Shown here: in pieces, positions 7,925 through 15,958 of the stretch
How the letters are laid out: every line of letters begins with the position of its first letter
Numbering within the stretch: the first letter of the stretch is position 1
Notes under the pieces: generated by a model
Database searches by the model: none
What the model saw: the letters and a program-made list of their open reading frames with translations, nothing else
Told to the model about the DNA's origin: nothing
Assembly (NCBI RefSeq): GCF_030644365.1
Contig: NZ_CP130058.1
Coordinates: 620,001-684,000 of the forward strand
Origin: Schaalia sp. HMT-172
GTDB taxonomy: Bacteria; Actinomycetota; Actinomycetes; Actinomycetales; Actinomycetaceae
Reading direction: 5' to 3'
Length of the DNA stretch: 64,000 nt
Program-made: the position numbers and the translations under genes

Positions 7925-7944
7925 AGCCCCTTATCTGCGCGTCG

Positions 7945-7984
7945 GCCCCGGCCTCGTCCCTGCGATAAGGAACGAGGCCGGGGC
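7945..7984. terminator. Bidirectional hairpin built from two inverted 15-mer repeats
   Basis: GCCCCGGCCTCGTCC at 7945-7959 faces GAACGAGGCCGGGGC at 7970-7984. The 13-bp stem has a short loop. It lies between the convergent ends of hemH-hemQ and the esterase gene, the expected place for a two-way terminator. No long T-run is present. Confidence 0.6.
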
Positions 7985-8021
7985 TCAGTGCGTCGCTCTC
8001 ACGCCGCGTGTCAGGCGCCTC

Positions 8022-9038
8022 CTACGTGGAGGGGAACAGGAGCGGCAGGTTGTGTTCAACCTGGTTGGCGACGGACGTGCTCGAGTGTGACTCCCCGTCG
8101 TCGATCCATAGCTGCAGGCTGGATTCGGTCATCAGGTTGGGGTAGTCCTGGTGGAGCTCGTCAAGCTGCGGGGTCATGTCCCACAGCGCGGGGTCTTCGG
8201 AGCCGACCGAGGCCAGGATGCGGAAATCTCCCGGCCCGTAGCCCTCGCGCACTGCCCCCGCGGTGACGAGCTCGGCGAGCCGCTCCTCGTCGGCGTCTTC
8301 CTCGCGCCCAATCCAGGATTCGCCCGCCATCGGCATGTACCCGTAGAAGTACTGGGGGCGCAGCGCGAACGCGTCCCAGGTGGTCGTCGCGCCCATCGAG
8401 AAGCCGCCGAACGCGCGGTGCCTGCGCGAGGCTCGAAGGGAAGCGTCGGAGGTGTCGCCGTGCGCGAAGGTTGTGTAGCGTGTTTCAACCGCGTTCATGA
8501 GCGTGTCGATCTCGTTCGTCGCGAAGAAACGATTGAGGGCGTAATCGTCCTCGTAGTCGTCGGTCGCGAACGACCTGTCCGGGTAGTAGGTCGCAAACAC
8601 GACGATCGTGGGTGCCACCTCGCCCGACGTCTCCAGCTCGTCGACGACCGGAGCGACCCCGTCGGCCAGGCCCGCCGCGTTGCCCCACCATCCGTGCGTC
8701 AGGTAGAGGACGTTCGCGGGCGTGCCCGGCGAGTAGGAGGCGGGCACGTAGATGAAGGCTTGCTTGCTGTAGGTCTGTCCCTCGTAGCGCTGCTCGTAGG
8801 TGAGGGTGTCGATCGACCCATGCAGGGACGAGGCCGTGTCGAGTAGGGCAGCGACGGCCTCGGACATGGGGTCCTCGTCCTCGTCGTAGGCGATGGGAGA
8901 GGGATCCCGCTGTTCGTGTGCCGAGGGAAGGGTGAGTGCCGCGAGGCCTGCGAGGCTGAGCATGGAGGCCGCGACCGCGAGCGAGGTGACGATGGTTGTC
9001 ATCCGCTTGGATGTTCGCCTGACGAACCTCGTGTTCAT
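8022..9038 (-). CDS. Secreted alpha/beta-hydrolase, esterase D/feruloyl-esterase type
   Basis: A 338-residue precursor. The N-terminus is basic (NTRFVRRTSKRM), then a hydrophobic stretch of about 28 residues, consistent with a signal peptide or anchor; no lipobox cysteine is seen. The hydrolase domain shows FIYVPASYSP, the oxyanion region YLTHGWWG, and the nucleophile elbow GGFSMGATTTW with Ser in G-F-S-M-G. The C-terminal catalytic His is probably in DDGESHSS. This arrangement matches the esterase family that includes xylanase-associated feruloyl esterases and mycolyltransferase-like proteins. Natural substrate unknown. Monocistronic. Confidence 0.8.
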   Translation of the reverse strand: MNTRFVRRTSKRMTTIVTSLAVAASMLSLAGLAALTLPSAHEQRDPSPIAYDEDEDPMSEAVAALLDTASSLHGSIDTLTYEQRYEGQTYSKQAFIYVPASYSPGTPANVLYLTHGWWGNAAGLADGVAPVVDELETSGEVAPTIVVFATYYPDRSFATDDYEDDYALNRFFATNEIDTLMNAVETRYTTFAHGDTSDASLRASRRHRAFGGFSMGATTTWDAFALRPQYFYGYMPMAGESWIGREEDADEERLAELVTAGAVREGYGPGDFRILASVGSEDPALWDMTPQLDELHQDYPNLMTESSLQLWIDDGESHSSTSVANQVEHNLPLLFPST

Positions 9039-9188
9039 TGGCCGCCCCTCGCCTGCATTCCAGATACCCTCATGAGTCCCACTCTATGCCCGACCGGGCA
9101 GCTGCGACTAATCAGTGTGGGGCTGTGCGCAAGTTGCTGACGGTTTGCTTATGCGGCTGTTGTCCTTCCCGCGCGGCGTCTCCCCACC

Positions 9189-9302
9189 AATGTCGCACGC
9201 AATTCCCCCGCCAGTCTTTCAGGATTTGAATTTTGATCGTTGAAATTCCGGGGTTTGTGGGGGAGCGATGATAGGGGTGGTCGGGGAATTGCATGCGACA
9301 TT
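9189..9302. repeat. MITE-like palindromic element, copy A
   Basis: 114 bp bounded by 20-bp terminal inverted repeats with one mismatch (AATGTCGCACGCAATTCCCC at 9189-9208 and its complement at 9283-9302). The interior resembles the element at 28306-28418, including GATTTGAA, ATCNTTGAAAT and GGTTTGTGG-like stretches. No coding capacity. Confidence 0.65.
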
Positions 9303-9457
9303 TGTGGGGAACTATGGCGTGCGTTCGGCGTGTATTCGGAGTGCGTTCGGAGCGTGAGCGAGAGTGTGCCCGGTATGTCGGGGACGATCTGCCGCCTTGC
9401 GTGTGCCCGAGCGTGTGACCTGTCAGTCGCCGGGGGTCGTGCGCTCGCGGAGTGGCA

Positions 9458-9463
9458 TACCCT
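9458..9463 (+). promoter_or_regulatory. -10 box of leaderless uracil-DNA glycosylase-like gene
   Basis: TACCCT, 6 bases, then ATG 9470. The GGAGG in the gap is only one base from the ATG, too close to act as a ribosome site. Confidence 0.55.
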
Positions 9464-9469
9464 GGAGGC

Positions 9470-10069
9470 ATGACCCCTGAGATCACGGATCCGCGCTTCC
9501 AGAAAATCGCCGAGGAGATTGCCGCAGACCCGGCCAACGCCTCGTACACGAAGCGAGGCGTGGGGCCGCTGTTCTACGCGGGGCCTCAGTGTCGCATCAT
9601 GATCGTCGGCCAGGCACCCGGGCGCGTCGCCGAGGAAACCGGCATCGTGTGGAACGACCGCAGCGGCGACCGTCTGCGCGACTGGATGGGCGTCGACCGC
9701 GATACGTTCTATCACTCGGGCAAACTCGCAATCGTCCCCATGGACTTCTACTTCCCGGGCACCGGAAAGAGTGGGGACCTGGCGCCGCGCAAGGACTTCG
9801 CCGACACGTGGCACCCGCGCCTGCTTGAGCTCATGCCGAAGCTCGAGATGACGATCCTCGTCGGCGCCTACGCGACCAGGCGCTACCTGGACCTGAAGTC
9901 CTCGGCCTCCCTCACGGACGTCGTGCGCGACTACAAACGCTATCTGCCCACGTACTTCCCGCTGGTCCACCCCTCGCCGCGCAACCAGATGTGGATGAAA
10001 AAGAACCCCTGGTTCGCCTCCGACGTGCTGCCCGACCTGAAGAAGCAGGTCGCCGCGCTCATGGCCTGA
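9470..10069 (+). CDS. Uracil-DNA glycosylase-family protein
   Basis: A 199-residue protein with the UDG-superfamily fold. Motif 1 is IVGQAPGRVAEETGIVWNDRSGDRLRDWM, where GQAPG is the family-4/5-like catalytic loop. The PMDFYFPGTGKSGDLAPR loop follows, and motif 2 is LVHPSPRNQMW, with the His-Pro-Ser that grips the flipped base. It would remove uracil or a related lesion from DNA. The four Fe-S cysteines of family 4 enzymes are absent, so it belongs to another branch. The start is set at ATG 9470 from the leaderless promoter; GTG 9452 is an alternative without a ribosome site. Confidence 0.8.
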   Translation: MTPEITDPRFQKIAEEIAADPANASYTKRGVGPLFYAGPQCRIMIVGQAPGRVAEETGIVWNDRSGDRLRDWMGVDRDTFYHSGKLAIVPMDFYFPGTGKSGDLAPRKDFADTWHPRLLELMPKLEMTILVGAYATRRYLDLKSSASLTDVVRDYKRYLPTYFPLVHPSPRNQMWMKKNPWFASDVLPDLKKQVAALMA

Positions 10070-10195
10070 GCGTTGTGCGTGAGAGGCGACGTATAAATGT
10101 ACGGCGGCTCCTACGTACGTTCGGCGCCCTCGGGTTCACGAGGACGGGGCAGGGTATAGTGCTCCACCGCGGCTCGCGGGTGGCACACTGGTCCC

Positions 10196-10636
10196 ATGGA
10201 CGATCTGCGCATTCCCGCTGGGCCCGGCTGCCCGCACGGCCTCGTCGTGCCCGCGGGGGAGCTGGTCGAGCGCTTTTCGCACGCGTCGGGTCCCGGCGGT
10301 CAGGGCGTCAACACGGCGGATTCGCGGGTTCAGCTGAGCCTGGATCTGGGCGCGACGAGCGCGTTGAACGATCGTCAGCGCGAGCGCGCCCTGCGAGAGT
10401 TGGGCGATCGTCTGACCGGTAGCGTCCTGACCGTCACCGCCTCGGAGAATCGCTCCCAGCGCCGCAACCGCGCCGCCGCGCGTGAACGCCTCGCGCACGT
10501 CCTGCGTTCAGCGCTCACCCCGCCCACGCCTCGTCGAGCCACGAAGCCGACGCGCGCGTCCAAGCTGCGCCGCCTCGCCGACAAGAAGAGGCGCGCCGAG
10601 GTCAAGGCGCGCAGGCGCCGCCCCGACGCGGAGTGA
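10196..10636 (+). CDS. arfB: Peptidyl-tRNA hydrolase ArfB (ribosome rescue, release-factor GGQ domain)
   Basis: A 146-residue protein. The catalytic GGQ lies in FSHASGPGGQGVNTADSRVQL, residues about 28-48, the hallmark of ArfB/YaeJ and class I release factors. It lacks the stop-codon-reading domain. The C-terminal tail is very basic (KLRRLADKKRRAEVKARRRR) and in ArfB threads into the empty mRNA channel of stalled ribosomes. It frees the peptide from ribosomes stuck at mRNA ends. A CACACT -10-like box 6 bases before the ATG suggests a leaderless message; TATAGT at 10155 is an alternative -10. Confidence 0.9.
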   Translation: MDDLRIPAGPGCPHGLVVPAGELVERFSHASGPGGQGVNTADSRVQLSLDLGATSALNDRQRERALRELGDRLTGSVLTVTASENRSQRRNRAAARERLAHVLRSALTPPTPRRATKPTRASKLRRLADKKRRAEVKARRRRPDAE

Positions 10637-10661
10637 GCCCTTCGGACGAGGTCGTGGCCCG

Positions 10662-11483
10662 CTACGCCCATGCGCTCCCGTCGGTGCGCCAGCCGATGAA
10701 CACCCAGGTGACAGGCAGGCGATAGTCGAGGACCCAGTGCTCCTCTGTCACCTCTGTGGGATCAGTGGGAGCCTCACGCACGACATGCTGTGCCACGTAT
10801 GCGTCAAACAGTCGCTGCTCGCGTGCAGTGAACGGCTCGGGGCCAGCCAGGCGACGAAGGTCCGAGCGGGCCTCGTCGACGGAAGAAAAACGCATCGGCC
10901 GGAAGGTCTGGGTCCTCGCGCCTACCGGGGTCCGGCCCATGGCAGCCAGTGCGCGGGTCACGTCGCGGACGATGCGCGGTGGACGCGCAGTGCGCCCGAG
11001 GTAGGTAAGCAGGCGCGGGTCACGGGAGGGGAGCAGGCTGTCGGGCACGACGACCGCCGCACGCGAGCGCGCAGCCGCGTCGAGCTTGCGCACGCAAGCG
11101 GACACGTCCCCGCTCATGAGGGAACGTGACGCGAAGGCGACATCCACACTGTTCTCACCCAGGCCCGCATTCTCCCAGTCGTCCTCCCAGGCGAGCAGGT
11201 GGGAGGTGATCGGCAGATTCTCCGCGGCCGCGCGCTCCTCGAGGATCGCCAGCATGGCCTCGGCGAAGTCGCAGCCGTGGACGCGGTGCCCGGCGCGGGC
11301 CAGGGGGACGGCGAGCGTGCCCGTCGCGCACCCCATGTCGAGGACCTCCTCGCCCGCTTCGAGCGCGAGCAGATCGAGGAGCCATCGCTCGTAGTCGCTG
11401 GTCGCGTCTCTCGTGAACGTCGTCGCCCGCTTGTTCCAATAGGCCTGCGAGTCCCGGTTGATTGTGCTGTTCTGTGTCGACAT
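10662..11483 (-). CDS. Class I SAM-dependent methyltransferase
   Basis: A 273-residue Rossmann methyltransferase. Motif I is EVLDMGCATGTLAVPLA; the acidic end of strand beta-2 is HGCDFAEAML; motif IV lies near NSVDVAFASRSLMS. The N-terminal YWNKRATTFTRDATSDYERW resembles the small-molecule methyltransferase group of UbiE-like enzymes. Substrate unknown. ATG 11483 is chosen since AAGGG lies 8 bp upstream. The frame extends to 11552, but that would overlap the divergent Fic promoter. Confidence 0.82.
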   Translation of the reverse strand: MSTQNSTINRDSQAYWNKRATTFTRDATSDYERWLLDLLALEAGEEVLDMGCATGTLAVPLARAGHRVHGCDFAEAMLAILEERAAAENLPITSHLLAWEDDWENAGLGENSVDVAFASRSLMSGDVSACVRKLDAAARSRAAVVVPDSLLPSRDPRLLTYLGRTARPPRIVRDVTRALAAMGRTPVGARTQTFRPMRFSSVDEARSDLRRLAGPEPFTAREQRLFDAYVAQHVVREAPTDPTEVTEEHWVLDYRLPVTWVFIGWRTDGSAWA

Positions 11484-11534
11484 GGGCTGGCCCTTCACTG
11501 CGCCTACTGTTATGAGCCTCACGAGAGGTCTTGC

Positions 11535-11560
11535 ACGTATAATGTCATGCAAAAGGAGGC
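11535..11560 (+). promoter_or_regulatory. Promoter -10 and ribosome site of the Fic gene
   Basis: A consensus TATAAT at about 11538-11543 is followed by AAAGGAGG about 10 bp downstream and a further 7 bp to the GTG start at 11567. No good -35 is seen at the normal distance. Confidence 0.5.
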
Positions 11561-11566
11561 CCTGTC

Positions 11567-12316
11567 GTGAGCGAAACTGAGATCGGCGCGCGTCGTTCGG
11601 CGCTGCTGATGCGGCTTCGCGACGAGAGAGATGCAGGTGTGCGTGGGGGCGTCTACCACCGCCTACAGGTGGAGATGACCTACAACTCCAATCACATCGA
11701 GGGTTCTCAGCTGTCCGAGGAACAGACCCGTCTTATTTTCGAGACGGCGACTGTTGGCGGCGAGGGCCTGAGAGTCGATGACATTATCGAGGCGCGGAAC
11801 CACTTCCGCGCTATCGATCGTGTCATCGAATGCGCCGGAACTCCTATCGGCGAGGAATATGTGAAGGATCTGCATCGCATACTGAAGCAGGGGAGCACCC
11901 AGGCTGATCTTGATTGGTTTGCGGTCGGCGATTACAAGTGTCTGCCGAACGAGGTCGCAATGCGTGAGACGAGCGCGCCCGCTGATGTTGCTGAGCATAT
12001 GCGGCCTCTGTTCGAGTGCGTCAACGATGTTGATTCTCTCGCGCAGATCCTGGACTGGCATGTGCGCTTCGAACGCATCCATCCTTTCCAGGATGGTAAC
12101 GGGCGGGTTGGTAGGCTCCTCATGCTTCAGCAGTGCCTCGCCGCGGGAGTCGTCCCGTTCATCATCACCGACGATCTGAAGGCCTTCTACTACCGAGGTC
12201 TGGAGAGGTGGGGTGACGAGAATGGTTTCCTCATGGATACGTGCCTGAGTGCGCAGGACTGTTTCGCGGTGATGCTCGATTACTTCCGGGTCCCCTACGA
12301 GCGTTCGGATAACTAG
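11567..12316 (+). CDS. Fic-domain protein (AMP-transferase type) with N-terminal inhibitory helix
   Basis: A 249-residue Fic protein. The active-site loop is IHPFQDGNGRVGRLL, residues about 171-185, a complete HxFxxGNGRxxR motif, so catalysis (AMP transfer to a target protein) should be intact. Near the N-terminus TYNSNHIEGSQLS contains the inhibitory S/TxxxE(G/N) motif, whose Glu blocks ATP in class II Fic enzymes. The start region shows consensus -10 and AAGGAGG. No separate antitoxin gene adjoins it, as expected when the inhibitory helix is built in. The C-terminal fragment at position 1 belongs to a different Fic protein. Confidence 0.9.
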   Translation: MSETEIGARRSALLMRLRDERDAGVRGGVYHRLQVEMTYNSNHIEGSQLSEEQTRLIFETATVGGEGLRVDDIIEARNHFRAIDRVIECAGTPIGEEYVKDLHRILKQGSTQADLDWFAVGDYKCLPNEVAMRETSAPADVAEHMRPLFECVNDVDSLAQILDWHVRFERIHPFQDGNGRVGRLLMLQQCLAAGVVPFIITDDLKAFYYRGLERWGDENGFLMDTCLSAQDCFAVMLDYFRVPYERSDN

Positions 12317-12392
12317 TCATCAGTTGTCGGCGAGGAAGGGATTGTTGCCGTCCGGTGGGTGGATTGGTTGGAGCGGGAGAGTGCGGCCGGGC

Positions 12393-12398
12393 TAGGCT
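12393..12398 (+). promoter_or_regulatory. -10 box of leaderless nitroreductase gene
   Basis: TAGGCT, 6 bases, then ATG 12405; no ribosome site. Confidence 0.5.
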
Positions 12399-12404
12399 GG
12401 ATGC

Positions 12405-13127
12405 ATGACACTCAACGGAGAGATGAACGAATTTTCTGCCCTGGCCGCCTCCCGTCGTTCGACCCGCGCCTTCACGGATCGCGAGATCCCTGCTGGCGTC
12501 ATCGACGCGATCCTCGCTGACGCGACGACGGCGCCGTCCTGGTCGAACACCCGCGCCTTCCGCGTCGCGATCGCATCCGGTGCGCGTGCCCAGCGCCTGC
12601 GCGAGCGCTTCGGGAAACTGTTTGACGAGGAGATCGAGGCTCACACCCGCAAGGCCACTGACCCCGACGTAGAGATTCCCGTCCCGGATGGCGACTTCCC
12701 GGTGCGCAAGCGCTATCCAGACGAGCTGCGTCCCGCCCAGATCGAGGTCGCGAAGCTCCTGTATGGCACCTACGGCGTGGAGCGCGCCGACATCGAGGGG
12801 CGTAATCGCGTCAACCGTCGCAACGTGATGGCATTCGACGCGCCCGTCATGGGTTTTGTCTTCGTTCACGAGGACATGCTGCCATGGAGCGCCATGGACG
12901 CTGGCCTCATGCTTCAGACCCTGTTCCTGTCCGCCAAGTCGCGCGGCATCGACTCGTGCCCGGTCGGCATCCTGGCCACCTGGCGCACCCCCGTCGATGA
13001 GGAGTTCGAGATCCCCGAAGGCTACAAATTCATCACCGGCTTCGCCCTCGGCTACGCCGATCCGGACGCGCCGATCAATTCGATGCAGGCGCCGCGCCCG
13101 CCGATCCAGCTCCTCGAAGGCAAGTAA
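12405..13127 (+). CDS. Nitroreductase-family FMN oxidoreductase
   Basis: A 240-residue protein of the NfsB/FRase-like fold. The FMN-phosphate site is in the N-terminal ASRRSTRAFTDREIP, residues about 14-28. ATTAPSWSNTRAFRVAIA is the usual second FMN-contacting segment. The central AMDAGLMLQTLFLSAKSRGIDSCPVG is the dimer-core helix and the signature that reads GxxxQTLxLAAxxxGLxxCP in the family. It reduces nitro or quinone compounds with NAD(P)H. ATG 12405 is used because of the leaderless spacing; a second Met at codon 7 is possible. Monocistronic. Confidence 0.85.
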   Translation: MTLNGEMNEFSALAASRRSTRAFTDREIPAGVIDAILADATTAPSWSNTRAFRVAIASGARAQRLRERFGKLFDEEIEAHTRKATDPDVEIPVPDGDFPVRKRYPDELRPAQIEVAKLLYGTYGVERADIEGRNRVNRRNVMAFDAPVMGFVFVHEDMLPWSAMDAGLMLQTLFLSAKSRGIDSCPVGILATWRTPVDEEFEIPEGYKFITGFALGYADPDAPINSMQAPRPPIQLLEGK

Positions 13128-13146
13128 CGCTACGAGCGATACATCG

Positions 13147-13410
13147 CTAGTCGTTGAGCTCAGCGCGCAGGTCGGCCAGGCTCACGCGCTGCCCGTCGTC
13201 GTTGCGCACCGCCTCCCGGAAGGCCGCGAGATCGCGCGCATCCTCGAGTTCTTCCAGGGCCAACAAGTCGTCGACGCCAATCACGATCGCAGTGAGGCGT
13301 CCGTTCTTCGTCACGCCAATGCGTTCGCCGCCGTAGGAAGCTCGCCCGAGGACCTCGGACAGGTTCGCGCGCAGCTCGCGAGTCGATAGGGTTGTGGCAA
13401 GTGTGTTCAT
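13147..13410 (-). CDS. Phd/YefM-type antitoxin, no partner toxin adjacent
   Basis: An 87-residue protein with the Phd/YefM N-terminal DNA-binding fold: TLSTRELRANLSEVLGRASYGGERIGVTKNGRLTAIVIGVDDLLALEEL. Its acidic C-terminal half (DARDLAAFREAVRNDDGQ) would bind a toxin. No RelE, Doc or YoeB-like gene lies on either side: nitroreductase is downstream-convergent and the next upstream frame on the same strand is not a gene. It is therefore an orphan, or acts with a distant toxin. The -10 TAAAAT ends 6 bases before the ATG, so the message looks leaderless. Confidence 0.8.
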   Translation of the reverse strand: MNTLATTLSTRELRANLSEVLGRASYGGERIGVTKNGRLTAIVIGVDDLLALEELEDARDLAAFREAVRNDDGQRVSLADLRAELND

Positions 13411-13416
13411 AGTGCC

Positions 13417-13422
13417 ATTTTA
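13417..13422 (-). promoter_or_regulatory. -10 box of leaderless antitoxin gene
   Basis: TAAAAT on the minus strand, 6 bases before ATG 13410. Just upstream lies the palindrome GTGTACAC, a possible autoregulatory site for the Phd-type protein. Confidence 0.5.
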
Positions 13423-13562
13423 GTACGTTGTGTACACATCTGTGTCTGGATGAGCCTTCCTGAGCGTGAACAATTTCCCGTGGACATACGTGGCACCCAG
13501 GTGAGCGTCTACCGTGGAACGGAGCTTCGGCCTCGTGAAACGTTCGCAATCGGAAGGACCCC

Positions 13563-13793
13563 ATGTCCAAGAAGTACCTCTCTGTTGCCTTTGCTTATGT
13601 GGGCGTCATCGTCGGCGCGGGCCTGGCGAGTGGCCAGGATCTGCTCCAGTACTTCCTCTCCTTCGGTGCCACCGGATTGATCGGCATCGCGGCCCTCGGT
13701 GCGGGTGCTCTGGCCCTGTACCTCAATGTGGATCGAATTTGGGACTTCGACGCCCGTGGATCGGGGCAGGTAGCCTCCTGTAACCTCGGCTGA
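13563..13793 (+). pseudogene. Decayed paralogue of the YkvI-like transporter, internal deletion
   Basis: A 76-codon frame. The first 46 residues match the start of the intact gene at 13994 almost exactly, including VGAGLASGQDLLQYFLSFGA. After GIAALG it jumps to a segment (ALALYLNVDRIWDFDA) that matches the intact protein about 190 residues further on, then ends in unrelated residues. About 560 bp are missing. The upstream bases including the GGAAGGACC ribosome site are also shared. The differences in the shared parts are mostly at third codon positions, so the copy was probably a functional paralogue before the deletion. A made peptide would have two membrane segments but cannot be a working carrier. 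Confidence 0.75.
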
Positions 13794-13993
13794 GACGAAG
13801 ATCCCAAAGCTTCGTTTTCGGGGGGATTGGGTTGGGTATTAGGTATTTAGTCCCTTCTGTACAAGCTTAAGTAAGGCTATCATTAGTTGTTTATGGCTAA
13901 TGCTGTATAGAATGGCGGCAGGCGCTGTCAAACCAGCGCTTGCCGAGGAACTAGGTCGTCCCTCGGTGCATGTTTGCGATCGGAAGGACCGCC

Positions 13994-15277
13994 ATGTCAA
14001 AAAAGTACCTCTCTGTCGCCTTCGCCTACGTGGGGGTCATCGTCGGCGCGGGCCTGGCGAGTGGCCAGGATCTGCTCCAGTACTTCCTCTCCTTCGGCGC
14101 GAAGGGCCTGATCGGCATCGCGGCCCTGGGCGTCCTCAACATCATCTTCGGCGTCGTCGCCCTCCAGCTGGGTTCCTACTTCCGCTCCGGCCACCACGAC
14201 GAGGTCTTCGAACGCATCACTCACCCTGCCGTGCGTCGCGTCATTGACGTGGTGCTTGTTTTTTCTGGTTTCGCGATGGGCTTCGTGATGCTCGCGGGCG
14301 CGGGCGCGAACCTTGAGCAGCAATTCGGTTTGCCCGCGTGGGCTGGCAGTGCCGTGTGCGCCGGCCTCGTGATTCTCACGGCCTTCCTGGATTTCGACCG
14401 AATCATGAAGGTCATCGGCGTGTTTACGCCCATGATCGTCATCGCGATCGTCGTCCTCGTCGTCTACTCGCTGGTAACCCCGCACCCGAGCGTGGCCGAA
14501 CTGAATGCGACCGCCACTCAGGTCTCCCCGGCTCTGCCGAACCTCTGGTTCTCGGCGATTAACTACTTCGCGCTGTGCGTCGTCAACGGTATCGGCATGG
14601 CCTTCGTGCTGGGCGGCTCGGTGCTGCGCATCCGCGAGGCTCGCCTCGCGGGCCGTATCGGCGGCGCGATCATCGCCCTGGTGATCGGCGGCGATGCCCT
14701 CGCCCTCTACCTGAACATGGACCGCATCTGGGACGTCAACGTGCCGGCCCTCGAGATTGCGCGCATGATTCACCCGGCCTTCGCCTTCGTCTACACGCTC
14801 ATCATTTTCGCGCTCATCTATAACACGGTGTTCTCGCTGTTTTTCGCGACAGCCCGCCGATTCTCGGGTGGGTCGACAAAGCGTATGCGCATCGTCCTCA
14901 TGGGCGTTGTCGCGCTGGGGTATGCGGCCTCCCTCATGGGCTTTAAGAAGCTGATCGGCGGCATGTATCCGATCATCGGCTGGCTGGGCGTCGCCCTCCT
15001 GGTGGTCTTGGCTGCAGGCTGGTTGCGCGAGCGCGCGGGCGTCTCGCACGAGGAGAAGCTGCGCCGCATGCTCATTCGCCTCCTGGTCCACAAGCACGCC
15101 GATCACCTGGAGTACACGGACGAGCATCGCGAAAAGGCCCGGGAGCTCTCCCGAGCGTCGGTTGCGGACTCCAAGCAGCTGCGCCGCGACGCCAGCGCGC
15201 TCGCCAAGGATATTGCCGATCGCAAGCCCAACGCCTCGCCCTCCGACCTGGTTACGCAGGGAGCGGGTGAGGGCTAA
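13994..15277 (+). CDS. YkvI-family membrane transporter-like protein
   Basis: A 427-residue integral membrane protein with about ten hydrophobic segments; the first is YLSVAFAYVGVIVGAGLASGQ, with the small-residue GAGLASG break typical of the LeuT-like APC fold used by YkvI-type proteins. A charged cytosolic tail of about 85 residues follows the last segment (REKARELSRASVADSKQLRRD). Substrate unknown. ATG 13994 has GGAAGGA upstream; an ATG eight codons earlier lacks a ribosome site. The 200 bp in front are AT-rich and separate it from the decayed paralogue, so it has its own promoter. Confidence 0.75.
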   Translation: MSKKYLSVAFAYVGVIVGAGLASGQDLLQYFLSFGAKGLIGIAALGVLNIIFGVVALQLGSYFRSGHHDEVFERITHPAVRRVIDVVLVFSGFAMGFVMLAGAGANLEQQFGLPAWAGSAVCAGLVILTAFLDFDRIMKVIGVFTPMIVIAIVVLVVYSLVTPHPSVAELNATATQVSPALPNLWFSAINYFALCVVNGIGMAFVLGGSVLRIREARLAGRIGGAIIALVIGGDALALYLNMDRIWDVNVPALEIARMIHPAFAFVYTLIIFALIYNTVFSLFFATARRFSGGSTKRMRIVLMGVVALGYAASLMGFKKLIGGMYPIIGWLGVALLVVLAAGWLRERAGVSHEEKLRRMLIRLLVHKHADHLEYTDEHREKARELSRASVADSKQLRRDASALAKDIADRKPNASPSDLVTQGAGEG

Positions 15278-15312
15278 CGCGCGGATCGCGCGCCGGGCGG
15301 CCCGTCGACGAG

Positions 15313-15329
15313 GCCTCGGCGACCGAGGC
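15313..15329 (+). terminator. Weak hairpin after the YkvI-like gene
   Basis: GCCTCGG-CGA-CCGAGGC, 7-bp stem, between the convergent ends of the YkvI-like gene and ogt. No T-run. Confidence 0.35.
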
Positions 15330-15358
15330 GATCAGGGCAGGTCAGGTGCGGGTCTGAC

Positions 15359-15958
15359 TCACGAAAGGGACGAGGCCGTGGCTGTCTCGCGCTCGAGGAG
15401 CCAACGTTTCAGGGTGGCGCCTCCCGCATAGCCGCCCGGGCCGGTAGACGCGACCACGCGGTGGCAGGGACGAATGAGGATCAACGGGTTGCGCGCCACC
15501 GCCCCGCCGACCGCGCGCGCCGACGCGGCGACCCCGGCCTCGCGCAGGCGACCCGCCAGCTGGCCGTAGGTCATTGTGTGCCCGTAGGGAATGGCGCTCA
15601 TAGCCTCCCAGACGCGGAGCTGAAACTCGCTGCCCATGGGCGAGAGCGGAACGCGGGCGGGGGAGGGGACCCGCCAGGCGAAATAGTCGTCCAACCAGGA
15701 CGCGGCCGCAGCCAATGCGGCCGCGTCCTCGTCTCTTCCAACGTTCGCGTCACGTCCACAACCATCTCGGGAGGACGCCGACTCCGCGTAAGCGGCCACG
15801 GCCTCGTCGACGCCATAGGGGACACCAAAGAAACGCTGCCCCGCCGCCCACAGGCCGACGAGCGCACCACCCCGCGCGGCCAGCGTGAGGCGACCGATGG
15901 GGCAGCGATAGGTGGCGAGCGTCGGGTCAGAACTGCTCGGGGTGATCGCGGTAGGCAT
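15359..15958 (-). CDS. ogt: Methylated-DNA--protein-cysteine methyltransferase
   Basis: A 199-residue suicide repair protein that takes O6-alkyl groups from guanine onto its own cysteine. The active site is LILIRPCHRVVASTGPGGYAGG, residues about 163-184, with the invariant PCHRV. The upstream helix-turn-helix and arginine finger region is MTYGQLAGRLREAGVAASARAVGGAVARNP. The N-terminal half is variable, as usual, and has an alanine-rich insert near residues 60-90. The start overlaps the upstream protoglobin gene by 32 bp, so it is translated from the same message. Confidence 0.92.
   Translation of the reverse strand: MPTAITPSSSDPTLATYRCPIGRLTLAARGGALVGLWAAGQRFFGVPYGVDEAVAAYAESASSRDGCGRDANVGRDEDAAALAAAASWLDDYFAWRVPSPARVPLSPMGSEFQLRVWEAMSAIPYGHTMTYGQLAGRLREAGVAASARAVGGAVARNPLILIRPCHRVVASTGPGGYAGGATLKRWLLERETATASSLS

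Larger units (their letters stand above)
9039..9469. other. Non-coding spacer with a MITE-like element
   Basis: 431 bp between the esterase start and the uracil-DNA glycosylase-like gene. I find no credible gene. It holds the inverted-repeat element at 9189-9302, of lower GC than its surroundings, and the -10 box of the downstream leaderless gene at 9458-9463. Confidence 0.7.
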
